The notes below the pieces were generated by a model, which did no database searches, had not been told where the DNA came from, and worked only from the letters and a program-made list of their open reading frames with translations. The translations under genes were made by a program, and so were the position numbers. Positions 1 to 9,798 of a stretch of DNA of 64,000 bases are shown one piece after another (positions within the stretch are counted from its first letter, which is position 1; each line of letters starts with the position of its first letter). The stretch covers positions 248,001-312,000 of the forward strand of contig NC_014533.1 in assembly GCF_000147335.1 (NCBI RefSeq), read 5' to 3'. Source of the DNA: Gloeothece verrucosa PCC 7822 (GTDB lineage Bacteria; Cyanobacteriota; Cyanobacteriia; Cyanobacteriales; Microcystaceae).

Positions 1-1702
1 ACATACTTTCTGAAAGCTTACGATAACCGACTAAAAATTCTTGAACAACTTTAAATTCATAAAATTCGGCAATCCGTAAATAAAGGTCCCAATCTTCACA
101 GCCTTGAGCATTCTGCTTTCTAAATTCATCACTATACCATCCTACCTTGTCTAGGGAACTGCGCCGAATCATGGTACAACTGGCATTTCCTAAAAAATTA
201 TGACAAAGTAAAGTAGAATATACATTTCCCACTATCTTAGCCGCACGAAAAGAGCCTATAGGTTGGTCATTTTCATTAATATCTACTGACCATGAATAAA
301 CGACACCTACAGACGCTCCCCCTTCAAGCATACACTGTACTTGTTTTTCTATATTTTCGGGATACCAAATATCGTCAGCATCCACCGGCGCAATAAACTC
401 TCCTTTAGAATGTTGAATGCCCAAATTCCGCGCGGCAGCTACCCCAGAATTCGCTTGTTGTAATAATCTAACTCGCTTATCTTGACGAGCAAAAGCTTGA
501 ACAATTTCTTGAGTCTTATCTTGAGAACCATCATCAATCACCAAAACCTCTATATTTTTGTAGGTTTGAGATAAAACAGACCTCAGAGTTCCTTTAATAA
601 ATTTTTCTGCATTATAAGCAGGAATAATAACAGAAACTAGCGGCACACTAGCGGGAACAAGATCAGCACTAATTTTTAGCTGTATATTTTTAGCTCTCTC
701 TACACTTATTTGATGCCAATTCCAAGCATGAGTAATAATATCTTTTAAGTCTGAATATTGAGGTCGCCAGCCTAATATTTTTTGAGCTTTTTCACTACTT
801 CCCACTAAAACCGGTGGGTCTCCTAAGCGGCGCTTTTCTTCAATGACTTTAATAGGCTTTCCTGTGACGACTTTAGCGGTTTCGATTACTTCTCTAACAG
901 AAAAACCCTTGCTATTTCCTAAATTAAAAACGTTGCTCTCTTCTCCTTTGAGCAAGTATTCTAATCCCAAAATATGAGCATTCGCCAAATCAACTACATG
1001 AATATAATCCCTAATACAAGTTCCGTCAGGGAGAGGATAATCTGTACCCAAAATAGAGATAGAGTCTCTTAAACCTAAAGCTGTCTGTAAAACCAAAGGA
1101 ATTAAATGAGTTTCAGGTTCATGCTTTTCTCCGAGTAGTCCTTGAGGATCTGCACCTGCCGCATTAAAATAGCGAAAACAAACTGATTTTAGTCCATAAG
1201 CCCGATCAAAATCTGCTAAGATTTTTTCTGCCATTAATTTACTACGGCCATAGGGATTAATAGGATTTTGCGGCTGGTCTTCTGTCACAGGAATAGACTC
1301 AGGAACTCCATAAGTAGCACAGGTAGAAGAAAAAACTATCCGTTTAACATTAGCCGCTACCATTGCTTCTAATAAAGTTAAAGTGCCTACAACATTATTG
1401 CGGTAATACTTAGCCGGGTCCATCATAGATTCTCCTACATAAGCATAAGCCGCAAAGTGCATGACAGCATCAATCGAGTAGCGAGAAAATATCTCATCTA
1501 GCAAAGGGCGGTTATTAATATCTCCGATAATTAATTCCGCTTGTAAAACTTCTTCGACTATCTCACGATGACCATAGACTAAGTTGTCTAAAACGATCAC
1601 TCCATAGCCAGCTTTTTGTAAAGCTTTTACAGCATGGCAACCAATATAGCCGGCTCCGCCAGTGACTAGAATAACAGGTTTAGATGGGTTTAAATTATTC
1701 AT
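1..1702 (-). CDS. GalE (UDP-glucose 4-epimerase)-GT2 glycosyltransferase fusion, C-terminus outside window
   Basis: One uninterrupted minus-strand frame from an ATG at 1702 to the window edge (at least 567 codons). Residues 1 to about 325 are a complete short-chain epimerase. They carry the GGAGYIG nucleotide-binding loop near the start, a SSTCATYG stretch and the YGRSK catalytic Tyr/Lys motif, and end in a typical GalE tail (LGWRPQYSDLKDIITHAWNWH region, about residues 308-327). After a linker of about 20 residues a GT2 domain begins at SVIIPAYN, with VIDDGSQD and the DADD metal/nucleotide-sugar motif. I checked the junction codon by codon and it is in frame. GalE interconverts UDP-Glc and UDP-Gal, so the fused transferase may use its product. 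It starts 10 bp after the flavoprotein stop and is probably the last gene of a three-gene operon. Transferase specificity is unknown. Confidence 0.9.
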   Translation of the reverse strand, partial: MNNLNPSKPVILVTGGAGYIGCHAVKALQKAGYGVIVLDNLVYGHREIVEEVLQAELIIGDINNRPLLDEIFSRYSIDAVMHFAAYAYVGESMMDPAKYYRNNVVGTLTLLEAMVAANVKRIVFSSTCATYGVPESIPVTEDQPQNPINPYGRSKLMAEKILADFDRAYGLKSVCFRYFNAAGADPQGLLGEKHEPETHLIPLVLQTALGLRDSISILGTDYPLPDGTCIRDYIHVVDLANAHILGLEYLLKGEESNVFNLGNSKGFSVREVIETAKVVTGKPIKVIEEKRRLGDPPVLVGSSEKAQKILGWRPQYSDLKDIITHAWNWHQISVERAKNIQLKISADLVPASVPLVSVIIPAYNAEKFIKGTLRSVLSQTYKNIEVLVIDDGSQDKTQEIVQAFARQDKRVRLLQQANSGVAAARNLGIQHSKGEFIAPVDADDIWYPENIEKQVQCMLEGGASVGVVYSWSVDINENDQPIGSFRAAKIVGNVYSTLLCHNFLGNASCTMIRRSSLDKVGWYSDEFRKQNAQGCEDWDLYLRIAEFYEFKVVQEFLVGYRKLSESM

Positions 1703-1712
1703 AATTTTTCTT

Positions 1713-3203
1713 CTATTTTGTACTCGCCAAAGTTAAAGTTTTAGTTTTTGATTGTTTTACAACAAATTCTTCTTGATAAGAGCGTTCTGTATTCACTTTC
1801 CATAAATCATGTTTCGCTCCCATGATGTTTTCTGCCGCTAAAAGACCGGCTAACATCGAGTGATCTTGATTATTGTAACGGTGCATTCCATTACGGCCAA
1901 TGGTTTGTAAATTTTCAAAGCTATCAAGATAGTCTTGAAGCACGGCTAAATGCTGAGTATATTCAGCATCATAAACGGGATAAGCTTTTAATTGACGAAT
2001 AACTGTACCATCTTTAACTTTATCAATGCTATCTACTAACCCTAAATTAACCACTTCACGACTGGCTAAAGCAATTAACTCTTTCTCTGATAACTCCCAA
2101 AGTTGATCTCCTTTACTACAAAAATATTCCATTCCGAGACAGGTTTTATTGGCATCCGGAACCATCGCCGGACTCCAATTTTTAAAATTTTGAATTCGTC
2201 CGACTTTAAATTCTGGACTGTGAATATAAATCCAGTTATCCGGAAATAGATGTTTTTGGTCAATAATGAGAGCAACAATTAAAAAATCTCGATATTTAAG
2301 GCTTCTGGCTGCTCTAAGAACTGCTTCAGGCGGCAAAGGATCAAGTCGATGAATCAAAGCAGAAATCGGCATACTTGAAATAAAATTGTCTCCTTCAATA
2401 GAGAAATTTTTTCCTTCTTGTTGAACAAGAATACGCTTAATTCTTTTGTCTTCTCTTTCAATCTTAATAACTTCTGTATTTAAGTAAACTGGTGAGCCTT
2501 TTTGATTTAATTTCTCTTCAAAGCGCTCCCACATCATGCCTGGCCCTAAAATAGGATAGTCAAATTCTTTGATGAGAGTTTTTGTATCATTACTGCCAAA
2601 AAAAGCATTAATGATGGCTTTTTTTAATGAAAGTCCTTTAATCCGTTGTGCCGCCCAGTCTGCTTGGATTTGAGTACAAGGAATTCCCCAAACTTTTTCC
2701 GTATAACTTTTAAAAAATGTTTGATAAAGACGTTCACCGAAACGGTTAGTTACCCATTGTTCAAAATTTTTCTCTTCGGGAAGAGGACGTAATTTAATTT
2801 TTAAATAACTAGACATGATCCGCAAACTCCCAATCATTCCTAAGTTATTAAGCGCGTTGAGGGGTTCTAGGGGATAACTAAAAAACTTTTTGTTGTAATA
2901 AATGCGGGATAAACGAGGCACCTTAATAAAATCATTTCCTAACACTTCCTGCCATAAATGTTGAACCTCTGGCACTTTGGTAAAAAAGCGATGACCGCCA
3001 ATATCAAATCGATAGCCCTTGTAGGTTTCTGTACGGGCAATGCCTCCCACTTTATCGGCTTTTTCTAAAACGACAGATTTTAAACCATGTTTAGCTAATT
3101 GGTAAGCGGCAGTTAAACCTGCTGGGCCTCCTCCGATCACTACGGTAGAATGGACGCTGTTTTTGGGGTTATTTTTAATTAAGTTCAATTTTGTACAAGT
3201 CAT
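1713..3203 (-). CDS. FAD-dependent oxidoreductase, UDP-galactopyranose mutase / amine-oxidase-like
   Basis: A 496-residue flavoprotein. The FAD dinucleotide-binding motif GGGPAGL is near residue 24, followed by VVLEKADKVGG, and GGHRFF occurs near residue 70. The C-terminal part (IGRNGMHRYNNQDHS) resembles the FAD-contacting end of UDP-galactopyranose mutases and related amine oxidases. It is longer than the roughly 380 residues usual for bacterial Glf. It lies between a GT2 gene and a GalE-GT2 fusion with a 10 bp gap to the latter. A UDP-Gal to UDP-Galf step would fit that context but is inferred. It could also be a protoporphyrinogen-oxidase-like enzyme of other function. No clear Shine-Dalgarno sequence is visible at the chosen start. 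Confidence 0.75.
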   Translation of the reverse strand: MTCTKLNLIKNNPKNSVHSTVVIGGGPAGLTAAYQLAKHGLKSVVLEKADKVGGIARTETYKGYRFDIGGHRFFTKVPEVQHLWQEVLGNDFIKVPRLSRIYYNKKFFSYPLEPLNALNNLGMIGSLRIMSSYLKIKLRPLPEEKNFEQWVTNRFGERLYQTFFKSYTEKVWGIPCTQIQADWAAQRIKGLSLKKAIINAFFGSNDTKTLIKEFDYPILGPGMMWERFEEKLNQKGSPVYLNTEVIKIEREDKRIKRILVQQEGKNFSIEGDNFISSMPISALIHRLDPLPPEAVLRAARSLKYRDFLIVALIIDQKHLFPDNWIYIHSPEFKVGRIQNFKNWSPAMVPDANKTCLGMEYFCSKGDQLWELSEKELIALASREVVNLGLVDSIDKVKDGTVIRQLKAYPVYDAEYTQHLAVLQDYLDSFENLQTIGRNGMHRYNNQDHSMLAGLLAAENIMGAKHDLWKVNTERSYQEEFVVKQSKTKTLTLASTK

Positions 3204-3279
3204 AGAAGTTTACGCAGGATAGAGAATTATTAAAACCAATTAATTAACAGATTTTTGATGATTAATATTAAAATTTAAT

Positions 3280-4308
3280 TTAACTTAAAGCTAAATTATA
3301 TAGATTTTTTTTATATTTATTTTTAATCATATAATTTGCTGTTCCCACTGCAAAACCGAAACCACTGTAAAAATAATAAAGCCAGTGCCAAGGAAGAACT
3401 TTTAGAGTAAAAGTCCAGCCACGTTTTTCTTTAAAGAAGCGATAAACAGAGAGATTAAGGCCCACTAAAGTTAAACCTAAAACAAATACAACAACGAAAA
3501 ATTTAGGCAACCAGAGCGCAGCCAGAAACGCCGCTAATAAGCTATAAGTTAAAACAATACTGAATCGACTCGACCATTGTAGATTGAGATCGTTGATTAA
3601 ACATTGATCACGATGAATTAACTCTGTCCAAGGAATGGCGCGGTAAAAAATGTCAGCTTTTAGTAAAGACAGAGGAGTCCAGCGTTTTAAATGCTTAACT
3701 TGTATATACTTGCAAAGTCGAATCGAATAGCCGGCGGCTTTAAGTCGATACCCTAATTCAATGTCTTCAATACTAGCACGACGATAACTTTCGTCAAATC
3801 CTCCTATTTCTAAAAAGACATCACGCCGAATTGCTCCACAAGCACCCCAAAATGTTGAGGCTTCTTCAGAGGCTTGTTGATGGGTATAGTGATGAAAAAG
3901 GTTTTTATATTGAGATAAAAAGTTAGCTTCTCCAGGATTTTCGTCATAAGAACCTATTAAAGCCTCTAAATTAGGGTTATTTTGCCAAACTTGACTTATT
4001 TTTGCTAAAATGTCCGAATAAACCGCTACATCTGCGTCAAGAAAAAGTAGAATATCGCCTTTAGCTATTTTTGCGCCTATATTTCTTGCTGTGGCTGGAC
4101 CGCAGTTAACGGGTTGTCTAATCACGGTAGCTCCGAAATCTTCTGCAACTTTACCAGACTCATCCGTGCCACCATCAACGACAACAATAATTTCTAGGGG
4201 ACAAGGATCAAGAGTTGCTAAACTTTCTAAACATCTATGAAAGCCCTCTCCGCCGTTGTAAACTGGAATTATGACAGATATAAAGCTATTAGAGAGCAAA
4301 TTTTCCAT
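3280..4308 (-). CDS. GT2 family glycosyltransferase with C-terminal membrane segments
   Basis: 342 residues. The GT-A fold GT2 domain starts at SVIIPVYNGG (residue about 11), has a VVDGGTDES loop and the metal-binding LDADV motif (about residue 92), and the acceptor-side sequence FDESYRRASIEDIELGYRLK. Two to three hydrophobic helices follow (about residues 250-290 and 310-330), so it is probably an inner-membrane enzyme that adds a sugar to a lipid-linked or exported glycan. First gene of the minus-strand operon with the flavoprotein and GalE-GT2 fusion (76 bp gap). It is divergent from the beta-helix gene, with about 520 bp between them. Confidence 0.85.
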   Translation of the reverse strand: MENLLSNSFISVIIPVYNGGEGFHRCLESLATLDPCPLEIIVVVDGGTDESGKVAEDFGATVIRQPVNCGPATARNIGAKIAKGDILLFLDADVAVYSDILAKISQVWQNNPNLEALIGSYDENPGEANFLSQYKNLFHHYTHQQASEEASTFWGACGAIRRDVFLEIGGFDESYRRASIEDIELGYRLKAAGYSIRLCKYIQVKHLKRWTPLSLLKADIFYRAIPWTELIHRDQCLINDLNLQWSSRFSIVLTYSLLAAFLAALWLPKFFVVVFVLGLTLVGLNLSVYRFFKEKRGWTFTLKVLPWHWLYYFYSGFGFAVGTANYMIKNKYKKNLYNLALS

Positions 4309-4830
4309 AAATCTATCTTAAATGGCTTTTACGTTGGATCTAATAACATTCTATATAAGTGAGTTGAGAAATAGTGTATTACTTCTTGTTAGTGATGTAT
4401 AACTTGTTGTTATTCTTTTGCATTTGGGCCAATCGATTATAGTTTTGCTGACATTGGCCAAAAAAAAATTTTCTAAGAAAAATCTTATATAGAACAGATA
4501 GGTTTAAAGCCGCTCCGTAACCCACCCCGAGATTTTGTATCATTATGAACATTTTTTTGCACGAGGCCGAAAAAGCTATGCATGGCAGCTTAGCCGCTTT
4601 GCGTAATAGATAGTTATTAATTTGTTCTAATTTCTGATACCGAAACAACCTTAGTTTTAACTATAGTTTTGTCTTTATAGGAAAATTATATCGGTAAAAG
4701 AAAATACTTATTTTTAAGTTGATCTTTATGAAAAATCGTTATTTGTACGGGAGCTTTTTAATTATATAAAGATCAATAATGTATTATCCAAGCAAAATTA
4801 TTTTCTTAAAAAATCGAGGAGAATAAGGTT
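4309..4830. other. Divergent intergenic region
   Basis: About 520 bp, AT-rich, between the minus-strand glycosyltransferase operon and the plus-strand beta-helix gene. An 89-codon minus-strand ORF here has no recognisable features and is probably chance. Positions about 4508-4570 resemble 31518-31580 (both contain agccgc, an aac/ggg-rich stretch and gaacattttttt), suggesting a decayed interspersed repeat. The last 20 bp carry a good ribosome binding site (gaggagaa) for the beta-helix gene. Confidence 0.5.
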
Positions 4831-6729
4831 ATGGCAGACATTACTAACAGTTCTATATTGTCTCTTAGTGCATTAGATAGCATTCCTATGGCTCAAAACG
4901 ATAGTGCGACGAGCTATAAAAATTTTAGTATTACTCTCTTATCTAGCGACTTACTCAAAAACGATAGTGACCCCAATGGTGCTTCTTTAAAACTTACGGG
5001 AGTGAGTAATGCTGTCAATGGAACTGTTGGCTTAAATAGTACGGGAAATATTATTTTCACTCCTAATTATGAATTTACTGGCAATGCGGGTTTTACTTAT
5101 ACTGTCAGTAATAGTTATGGAGCAACTACCACAGCAAGCGTCAATGTTTCAGTCTTAAACTATACGGCTGGAACTACATACTATGTCAGTCCAACAGGAA
5201 ATGATAAAAGTGCTGGCACTTCACCTACTCAAGCCTGGAAAACTATTACTAAGCTTAATAATATAAATTTCAAAGCGGGTGATCGTATTCTCTTTCAAGG
5301 AGGAGCAACTTTTAGCGGCAACCTTTCTTTTAATAATAGAGATGTAGGTACAAGCGCGGCCCCCATTATTATTAGCTCCTATGGGACAGGAAAAGCCATC
5401 ATTAATGCCGGCACCGGTACAGGCATTACAGCTTATAACACTGGAGGTTATCAGATTTCTAATCTTGCCATCGTTGGTTCTGGCACGGGTACTAACACCG
5501 GTAACGGGATGAATTTTTACAATGATTTAGCGAATAATACCAAGCTGGACTATATCAATATTAGTAATGTAGATGTCGGTGGTTTTAAAGACAGTGGTAT
5601 AAAAATTGGTAGCTGGAATCAAAATAGCGGCTATCGCAATGTGACCGTTAGTAATACTATTGTTCATGACAATGGTATTAGTGGATTGATGACCTATGCT
5701 GAACTCCCCAACAGTCATGAAAACGTCAATGTTGATTATGTACAAGCTTACAACAACTTTGGCACACCCGGAACCTGGAACGGTAGTGGTAGCGGCATAG
5801 TTTTAGGAGCCGTCAACACCGGCAAAATTGAACATTCCATTGCTCATGATAATGGAAAATTGGATGATACAGGTGCCGGGCCAGTGGGAATATGGACTTA
5901 TGATTCTAACAATATGCTCATTCAATACAATGAGTCTTATAATAACCGCACAGGTGGAACAAAGGATGGAGGGGGATTTGACTTTGACCAAAATGTCTCT
6001 AATTCCATCATGCAATATAACTACTCTCATGGGAATGATGGGGCTGGCTATTTACTCTGTCAAGGAGTCGATAATTATAGCTTTACAGGCAATACCGTCC
6101 GCTACAATATCAGCGAAAATGATGGACGTAAAAATAGTTATGGAGGCATCTACGTTTATGGCAGAATCGTTAATACAGAAGTTTACAATAATACAGTTTT
6201 TATCAGTCCTGCCACCACAGGAAACCCTAAAGCCCTAAAAATTGAAAACACTGCTGCTGCTACTTTGGATGTTAGTAGTTTGCATCTGCGTAATAATATT
6301 TTTCAGACCACTAATGGAGTACAATTAGTTGAAGTTACGGCTGGTCAACTTAATGGTTCAAAAGATTTGTTATTTCAAGGAAATGACTATTATTCCACAG
6401 GAGGAGCCTTTAAAATTACCTGGGGAAGTACCACTTATGATAGTTTAACGAACTGGCAAGCCGCCACCAATCAAGAAAAAGTATCCTCTCAAAATGTAGG
6501 ATTAAGTGTTGCTCCAGGATTACTTAATGCTGGTGGAGGTACTACCATTAATAATACTTACAACTTGGCTTCATTAGATGCCTATAAATTAGGATCTACC
6601 TCTCCATTAATTAATGCTGGGTTAAATTTGAATAGTAATTTCGGTATTAATACTGGGCTTAATGATTTTTATAGCTCTGCATTACCTCAAGGTACAGGAT
6701 ACGATATTGGGGCGAATGAATGGAAATAA
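4831..6729 (+). CDS. Cadherin-like domain plus right-handed beta-helix extracellular protein
   Basis: 632 residues. Residues about 15-110 form an Ig/cadherin-like unit of the kind repeated in cyanobacterial and marine adhesins (DLLKNDSDPNG, then a TYTVSNSYG strand). From about residue 116 (TYYVSPTGNDKSAGTSP) to the end is an N/G/S-rich right-handed parallel beta-helix of the pectate-lyase/epimerase architecture. There is no N-terminal signal peptide and no PEP-CTERM or RTX motif, so the export route is not evident. Its beta-helix part is closely related to the gene at 19655-21334, which lacks the cadherin-like unit. A role in binding or modifying surface polysaccharide is an inference from fold and neighbours. 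A gaggagaa ribosome binding site supports the start. Confidence 0.8.
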   Translation: MADITNSSILSLSALDSIPMAQNDSATSYKNFSITLLSSDLLKNDSDPNGASLKLTGVSNAVNGTVGLNSTGNIIFTPNYEFTGNAGFTYTVSNSYGATTTASVNVSVLNYTAGTTYYVSPTGNDKSAGTSPTQAWKTITKLNNINFKAGDRILFQGGATFSGNLSFNNRDVGTSAAPIIISSYGTGKAIINAGTGTGITAYNTGGYQISNLAIVGSGTGTNTGNGMNFYNDLANNTKLDYINISNVDVGGFKDSGIKIGSWNQNSGYRNVTVSNTIVHDNGISGLMTYAELPNSHENVNVDYVQAYNNFGTPGTWNGSGSGIVLGAVNTGKIEHSIAHDNGKLDDTGAGPVGIWTYDSNNMLIQYNESYNNRTGGTKDGGGFDFDQNVSNSIMQYNYSHGNDGAGYLLCQGVDNYSFTGNTVRYNISENDGRKNSYGGIYVYGRIVNTEVYNNTVFISPATTGNPKALKIENTAAATLDVSSLHLRNNIFQTTNGVQLVEVTAGQLNGSKDLLFQGNDYYSTGGAFKITWGSTTYDSLTNWQAATNQEKVSSQNVGLSVAPGLLNAGGGTTINNTYNLASLDAYKLGSTSPLINAGLNLNSNFGINTGLNDFYSSALPQGTGYDIGANEWK

Positions 6730-7277
6730 GCCATTAAAGCTCAAATTTTTGAGTAATTGTCCCTAATGCTCCATCTATTTTTACTGCTGGCTCCTTGTGA
6801 GCAATAGCCAAGAACCAAGCACTTCCTCACCTCATAATGTTTATAATACTACTTACATCACTTTCAAAACCTCGTCGTTAGGTTAAGGCATGGGAAAACC
6901 CAACCAAGAAAATTTCCCAAGCATCCTAGTCAAACCTCAAAACAAGTAAAATGCTCTCAAACATATAAATATTAAGCATTTGACTATTTTTGAGGTTAAA
7001 ACCCTATCTAAAAATATTTTTAGGTACTAGGTTGCAAAAGTCTTGTTTTTTGGTATAATTTAGCGATAATTTGCTACTATAAAGTATTGCTACTCTAATA
7101 AGGTATATCCTTATCTCTTTTTTATTTACCGAATTTGCTGTTCTCCGTTCCTAAAACTAGACAACCCTGTACCTCAGCAGCATAAGAATTAATATATAGC
7201 CTTTCTCACATTAATGAGGTACACCTTGAATTTAATTTCCTGTTACCTGTTCCCTATCAAAAAGAGCGAATTATTTT
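6730..7277. other. Intergenic region upstream of the exopolysaccharide operon
   Basis: About 550 bp without a convincing ORF. The sequence just after the beta-helix stop contains a short palindrome around ctcaaatttttgag (about 6740). The right half holds the promoter candidate listed separately. Nothing else identifiable. Confidence 0.5.
7032..7059 (+). promoter_or_regulatory. Candidate sigma-70-type promoter for the GT2/ABC operon
   Basis: TTGCAA at 7032-7037 and a perfect TATAAT at 7054-7059 are separated by 16 bp. They lie about 220 bp upstream of the first glycosyltransferase gene and point at it. No other equally good pair was seen in this gap. Pattern match only. Confidence 0.4.
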
Positions 7278-8462
7278 ATGGCAACGGCTGTTCTCGATCT
7301 GGATCTAACCAATCTCCCAGAAAAAATTACACAACTAGATAATTACAGTAGAGCTTTTATTTTGATTCGGTTCAGACAAAAACCCGTCGGCAAAATTACT
7401 GTTCCTATTTATCAAGGTTCTTTAAACATAGCAGAAATTAGAAATCAACTGCTAGAAGCCGCCGGTTGGCCAGTATGGGATCAATGGCTTAAAGATTATT
7501 TAAATTGGCATGAAACCCCCCATTTCACCCCACCTTTAGCCACAGTAGCCGTTTGTACCCGTGATCGGCCCGAAGATATTAAACGCTGTCTAGAAGCTTT
7601 AATGAATCTGCCTGATGATGGACAAGAAACCATCGTGATTGATAATTGCCCATCTACAGATATAACCCAAAAAATTGTCCTTGAAAATTACCCTAAAGTA
7701 AAATACATTAGAGAAGATCGCCCCGGCTCAAGTGCGGCTCGCAATCGTGCCCTAAAAGAAGCTAAACACGACATTGTCGCTTTTACAGATGATGATGCCA
7801 CCCCCGATCCCAATTGGTTGCGCTCACTGGTGCGTAACTTTGACGATCCTAGAGTGCTTTGTGTCACCGGGCAAGTCATGCCGCTAGAACTAGAAAATGA
7901 AGCTCAAGAATGGTTTGAAAGTTATAGCCCCTTGGGACGCGGCTTTAAACGTCTTGTTTTTGACGGCATTGAGGCTCATCGCTATCACGTGGCCCGCATA
8001 GGCGTTTCGGCCAATATGGCCTTACACAAAAAACTATTAGAAACAGTAGGAAACTTTGACGAAATATTAGGCGTAGGAACCCCTACTCGTTGTGGGGAAG
8101 ATCATGATTTATTCTCTCGCATTCTAGCCCAAGGCTATAAAATTGTTTATGACCCAACAGCATTAAGCTGGCATCGTCATCGTCGAACTTGGCCAGAAAT
8201 GAGTAAAACCCTTTATGGATACGGGACCGGAGTCTATGCCTTTTGGACTCGTAGCTTATTAGTAGAAGGAGAATTAGGCGTTTTACTTCTGCCTATGGGT
8301 TGGTTTCTTAATCAGCAACTCCCCAATATTATTAAATCAATTTTTAAAGCTCCCAATAGTACCCCTTTAGAGCTTCTTTTAGCAGAAGTTAAAGGGTGTT
8401 TAGTCGGGCCTTGGTCTTATTTTGTCTCCCGAAGACAATACAAAATGAAATATCAAAAGTAA
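7278..8462 (+). CDS. GT2 glycosyltransferase with a small N-terminal accessory domain
   Basis: 394 residues. The first 70 or so form a small domain (VLDLDL, then LIRFRQKPVG) also found in the next two genes. The GT2 domain begins at VAVCTRDRPED (about residue 90), contains IDNCPSTD, the AFTDDDA metal motif (about residue 169) and the acceptor-side sequence GEDHDLFSRIL followed by WHRHRR. First gene of an operon of three glycosyltransferases and an ABC exporter, 39 bp from the next. It probably extends the exported glycan. Donor and acceptor are not predictable. Confidence 0.85.
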   Translation: MATAVLDLDLTNLPEKITQLDNYSRAFILIRFRQKPVGKITVPIYQGSLNIAEIRNQLLEAAGWPVWDQWLKDYLNWHETPHFTPPLATVAVCTRDRPEDIKRCLEALMNLPDDGQETIVIDNCPSTDITQKIVLENYPKVKYIREDRPGSSAARNRALKEAKHDIVAFTDDDATPDPNWLRSLVRNFDDPRVLCVTGQVMPLELENEAQEWFESYSPLGRGFKRLVFDGIEAHRYHVARIGVSANMALHKKLLETVGNFDEILGVGTPTRCGEDHDLFSRILAQGYKIVYDPTALSWHRHRRTWPEMSKTLYGYGTGVYAFWTRSLLVEGELGVLLLPMGWFLNQQLPNIIKSIFKAPNSTPLELLLAEVKGCLVGPWSYFVSRRQYKMKYQK

Positions 8463-8501
8463 ACAGCCAAGAATCAACGCACAAAAATTAATTTATTTAC
8501 C

Positions 8502-9776
8502 ATGATCAGTTTAATTATCCCCACTCATAACCGGTGTTTATCTTTACAGCGTCTTTTAGATGCACTGCAAAAACAAACTTACCCCCTAGATGACTTAGAA
8601 GTGGTGGTCGTTGCCGATGGATGTCAGGATAATACAATTGAAATGCTAGAAAAATATGAAGCACCTTTTAAATTGGTTTTTCTAGAACAACCCGGTTCAG
8701 GAGCCGCAGTTGCCCGTAATAAAGGAGCCGAAAAAGCAAGCGGTTCTCTCTTAATTTTTTTAGATGATGATATTAAGCCATCAGAATACTTTGTCGAAGC
8801 TCATGTCCGCGCTCATAGCCAAAAACCCGATCAAGTTGTCATTGGATATCTGCCCCCAAAACTAGCAAATCAATCGAGTTTTTTTCAGATTAGACTATGG
8901 GCATGGTGGGAAGAAAAATTTTATATCATGGGCAAAGCGGGCCACCGTTATACTTATGAAGATTTACTAAGTGGAAACTTTTCTTTACCCGCTAGTTTAT
9001 TTCAACAAGTAGGAGGCTTTGACAGCCGCTTTCGTTGTCGAGAAGATTATGAATTAGGAGCCAGATTACTTAAAGCCGGAGCGGATTTGATTTTCGTTAA
9101 AGCCGCTATGGGCGATCACTGCGATGAAGTCACTGATTTAGACCGTTCCCTCAGACGAAAACGACAAGAAGGAAAAGCCGATATATTATTTGGTCGTTGT
9201 CACCCAGATTTAATGTATAAACTGCGAGTGGCTTCATTTGGGGAATCCTCACCTTGGTTAGAAAAGATTGTACAAAAGTTCATCTTTCAATTTTCTCAAT
9301 GGACTGATCTATTAGCTTTTGTATTAAGAGCTTTATTAAATCTCCTAGAAATGCTGAAAATGCGGCAGACTTGGGAAAAACTCAATAATCGATTACATGG
9401 TTATTGGTATTTACGAGGAATGATCGACGAATTAAAAACCTATAAAGGCTTAATTAGTTATCTACAAGGCGGAGAAATTCGACCCAACTCAGAAGGATTA
9501 GAAATTGAAATTGACCTAAAACAAGGATTAGAAAAAGCCGAGCAACTAATAGATGAACAACGTCCCGTTAGTTTGCGAATTCGCTATGGAGAGCATCCCA
9601 TCGGCCGGATTGCTCCTTGCTCTGGAGCAGAAAGACTAAGAAGCGTTCATCTTCGCCCTCTGTTGATGACTGACTTTGCTTGGCAATTACTACAAGCTGT
9701 CAATTTAGAAACATCAAGCCAAGACATTCTTCTGCCTTTTAATACTCAAAAACAGTTAGACTTAGTTAACCTTTAA
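8502..9776 (+). CDS. GT2 glycosyltransferase with a C-terminal copy of the accessory domain
   Basis: 424 residues. The GT2 domain is at the very N-terminus: SLIIPTHNR, VVADGCQDN, the FLDDDI metal motif near residue 89, and FRCREDYELGARL. After a helical region, residues about 320-410 (GLEIEIDLKQ, then LRIRYGEHPIGRI) resemble the N-terminal domain of both flanking glycosyltransferases, here at the opposite end of the protein. It is 39 bp after the previous gene and 22 bp before the next, so co-transcription is likely. Confidence 0.85.
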   Translation: MISLIIPTHNRCLSLQRLLDALQKQTYPLDDLEVVVVADGCQDNTIEMLEKYEAPFKLVFLEQPGSGAAVARNKGAEKASGSLLIFLDDDIKPSEYFVEAHVRAHSQKPDQVVIGYLPPKLANQSSFFQIRLWAWWEEKFYIMGKAGHRYTYEDLLSGNFSLPASLFQQVGGFDSRFRCREDYELGARLLKAGADLIFVKAAMGDHCDEVTDLDRSLRRKRQEGKADILFGRCHPDLMYKLRVASFGESSPWLEKIVQKFIFQFSQWTDLLAFVLRALLNLLEMLKMRQTWEKLNNRLHGYWYLRGMIDELKTYKGLISYLQGGEIRPNSEGLEIEIDLKQGLEKAEQLIDEQRPVSLRIRYGEHPIGRIAPCSGAERLRSVHLRPLLMTDFAWQLLQAVNLETSSQDILLPFNTQKQLDLVNL

Positions 9777-9798
9777 AAAAATTTAATACTCAATCAAT

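Noticed and set aside
4379..4648. 89-codon minus-strand ORF between the glycosyltransferase operon and the beta-helix gene
   Set aside because: No recognisable domain, no ribosome binding site, Lys/Asn-rich end and overlap with repeat-like sequence shared with 31518-31580; probably chance.
5828..6238. 136-codon ORF overlapping the beta-helix gene in another frame
   Set aside because: A shadow of a repetitive coding sequence; no independent start signal.
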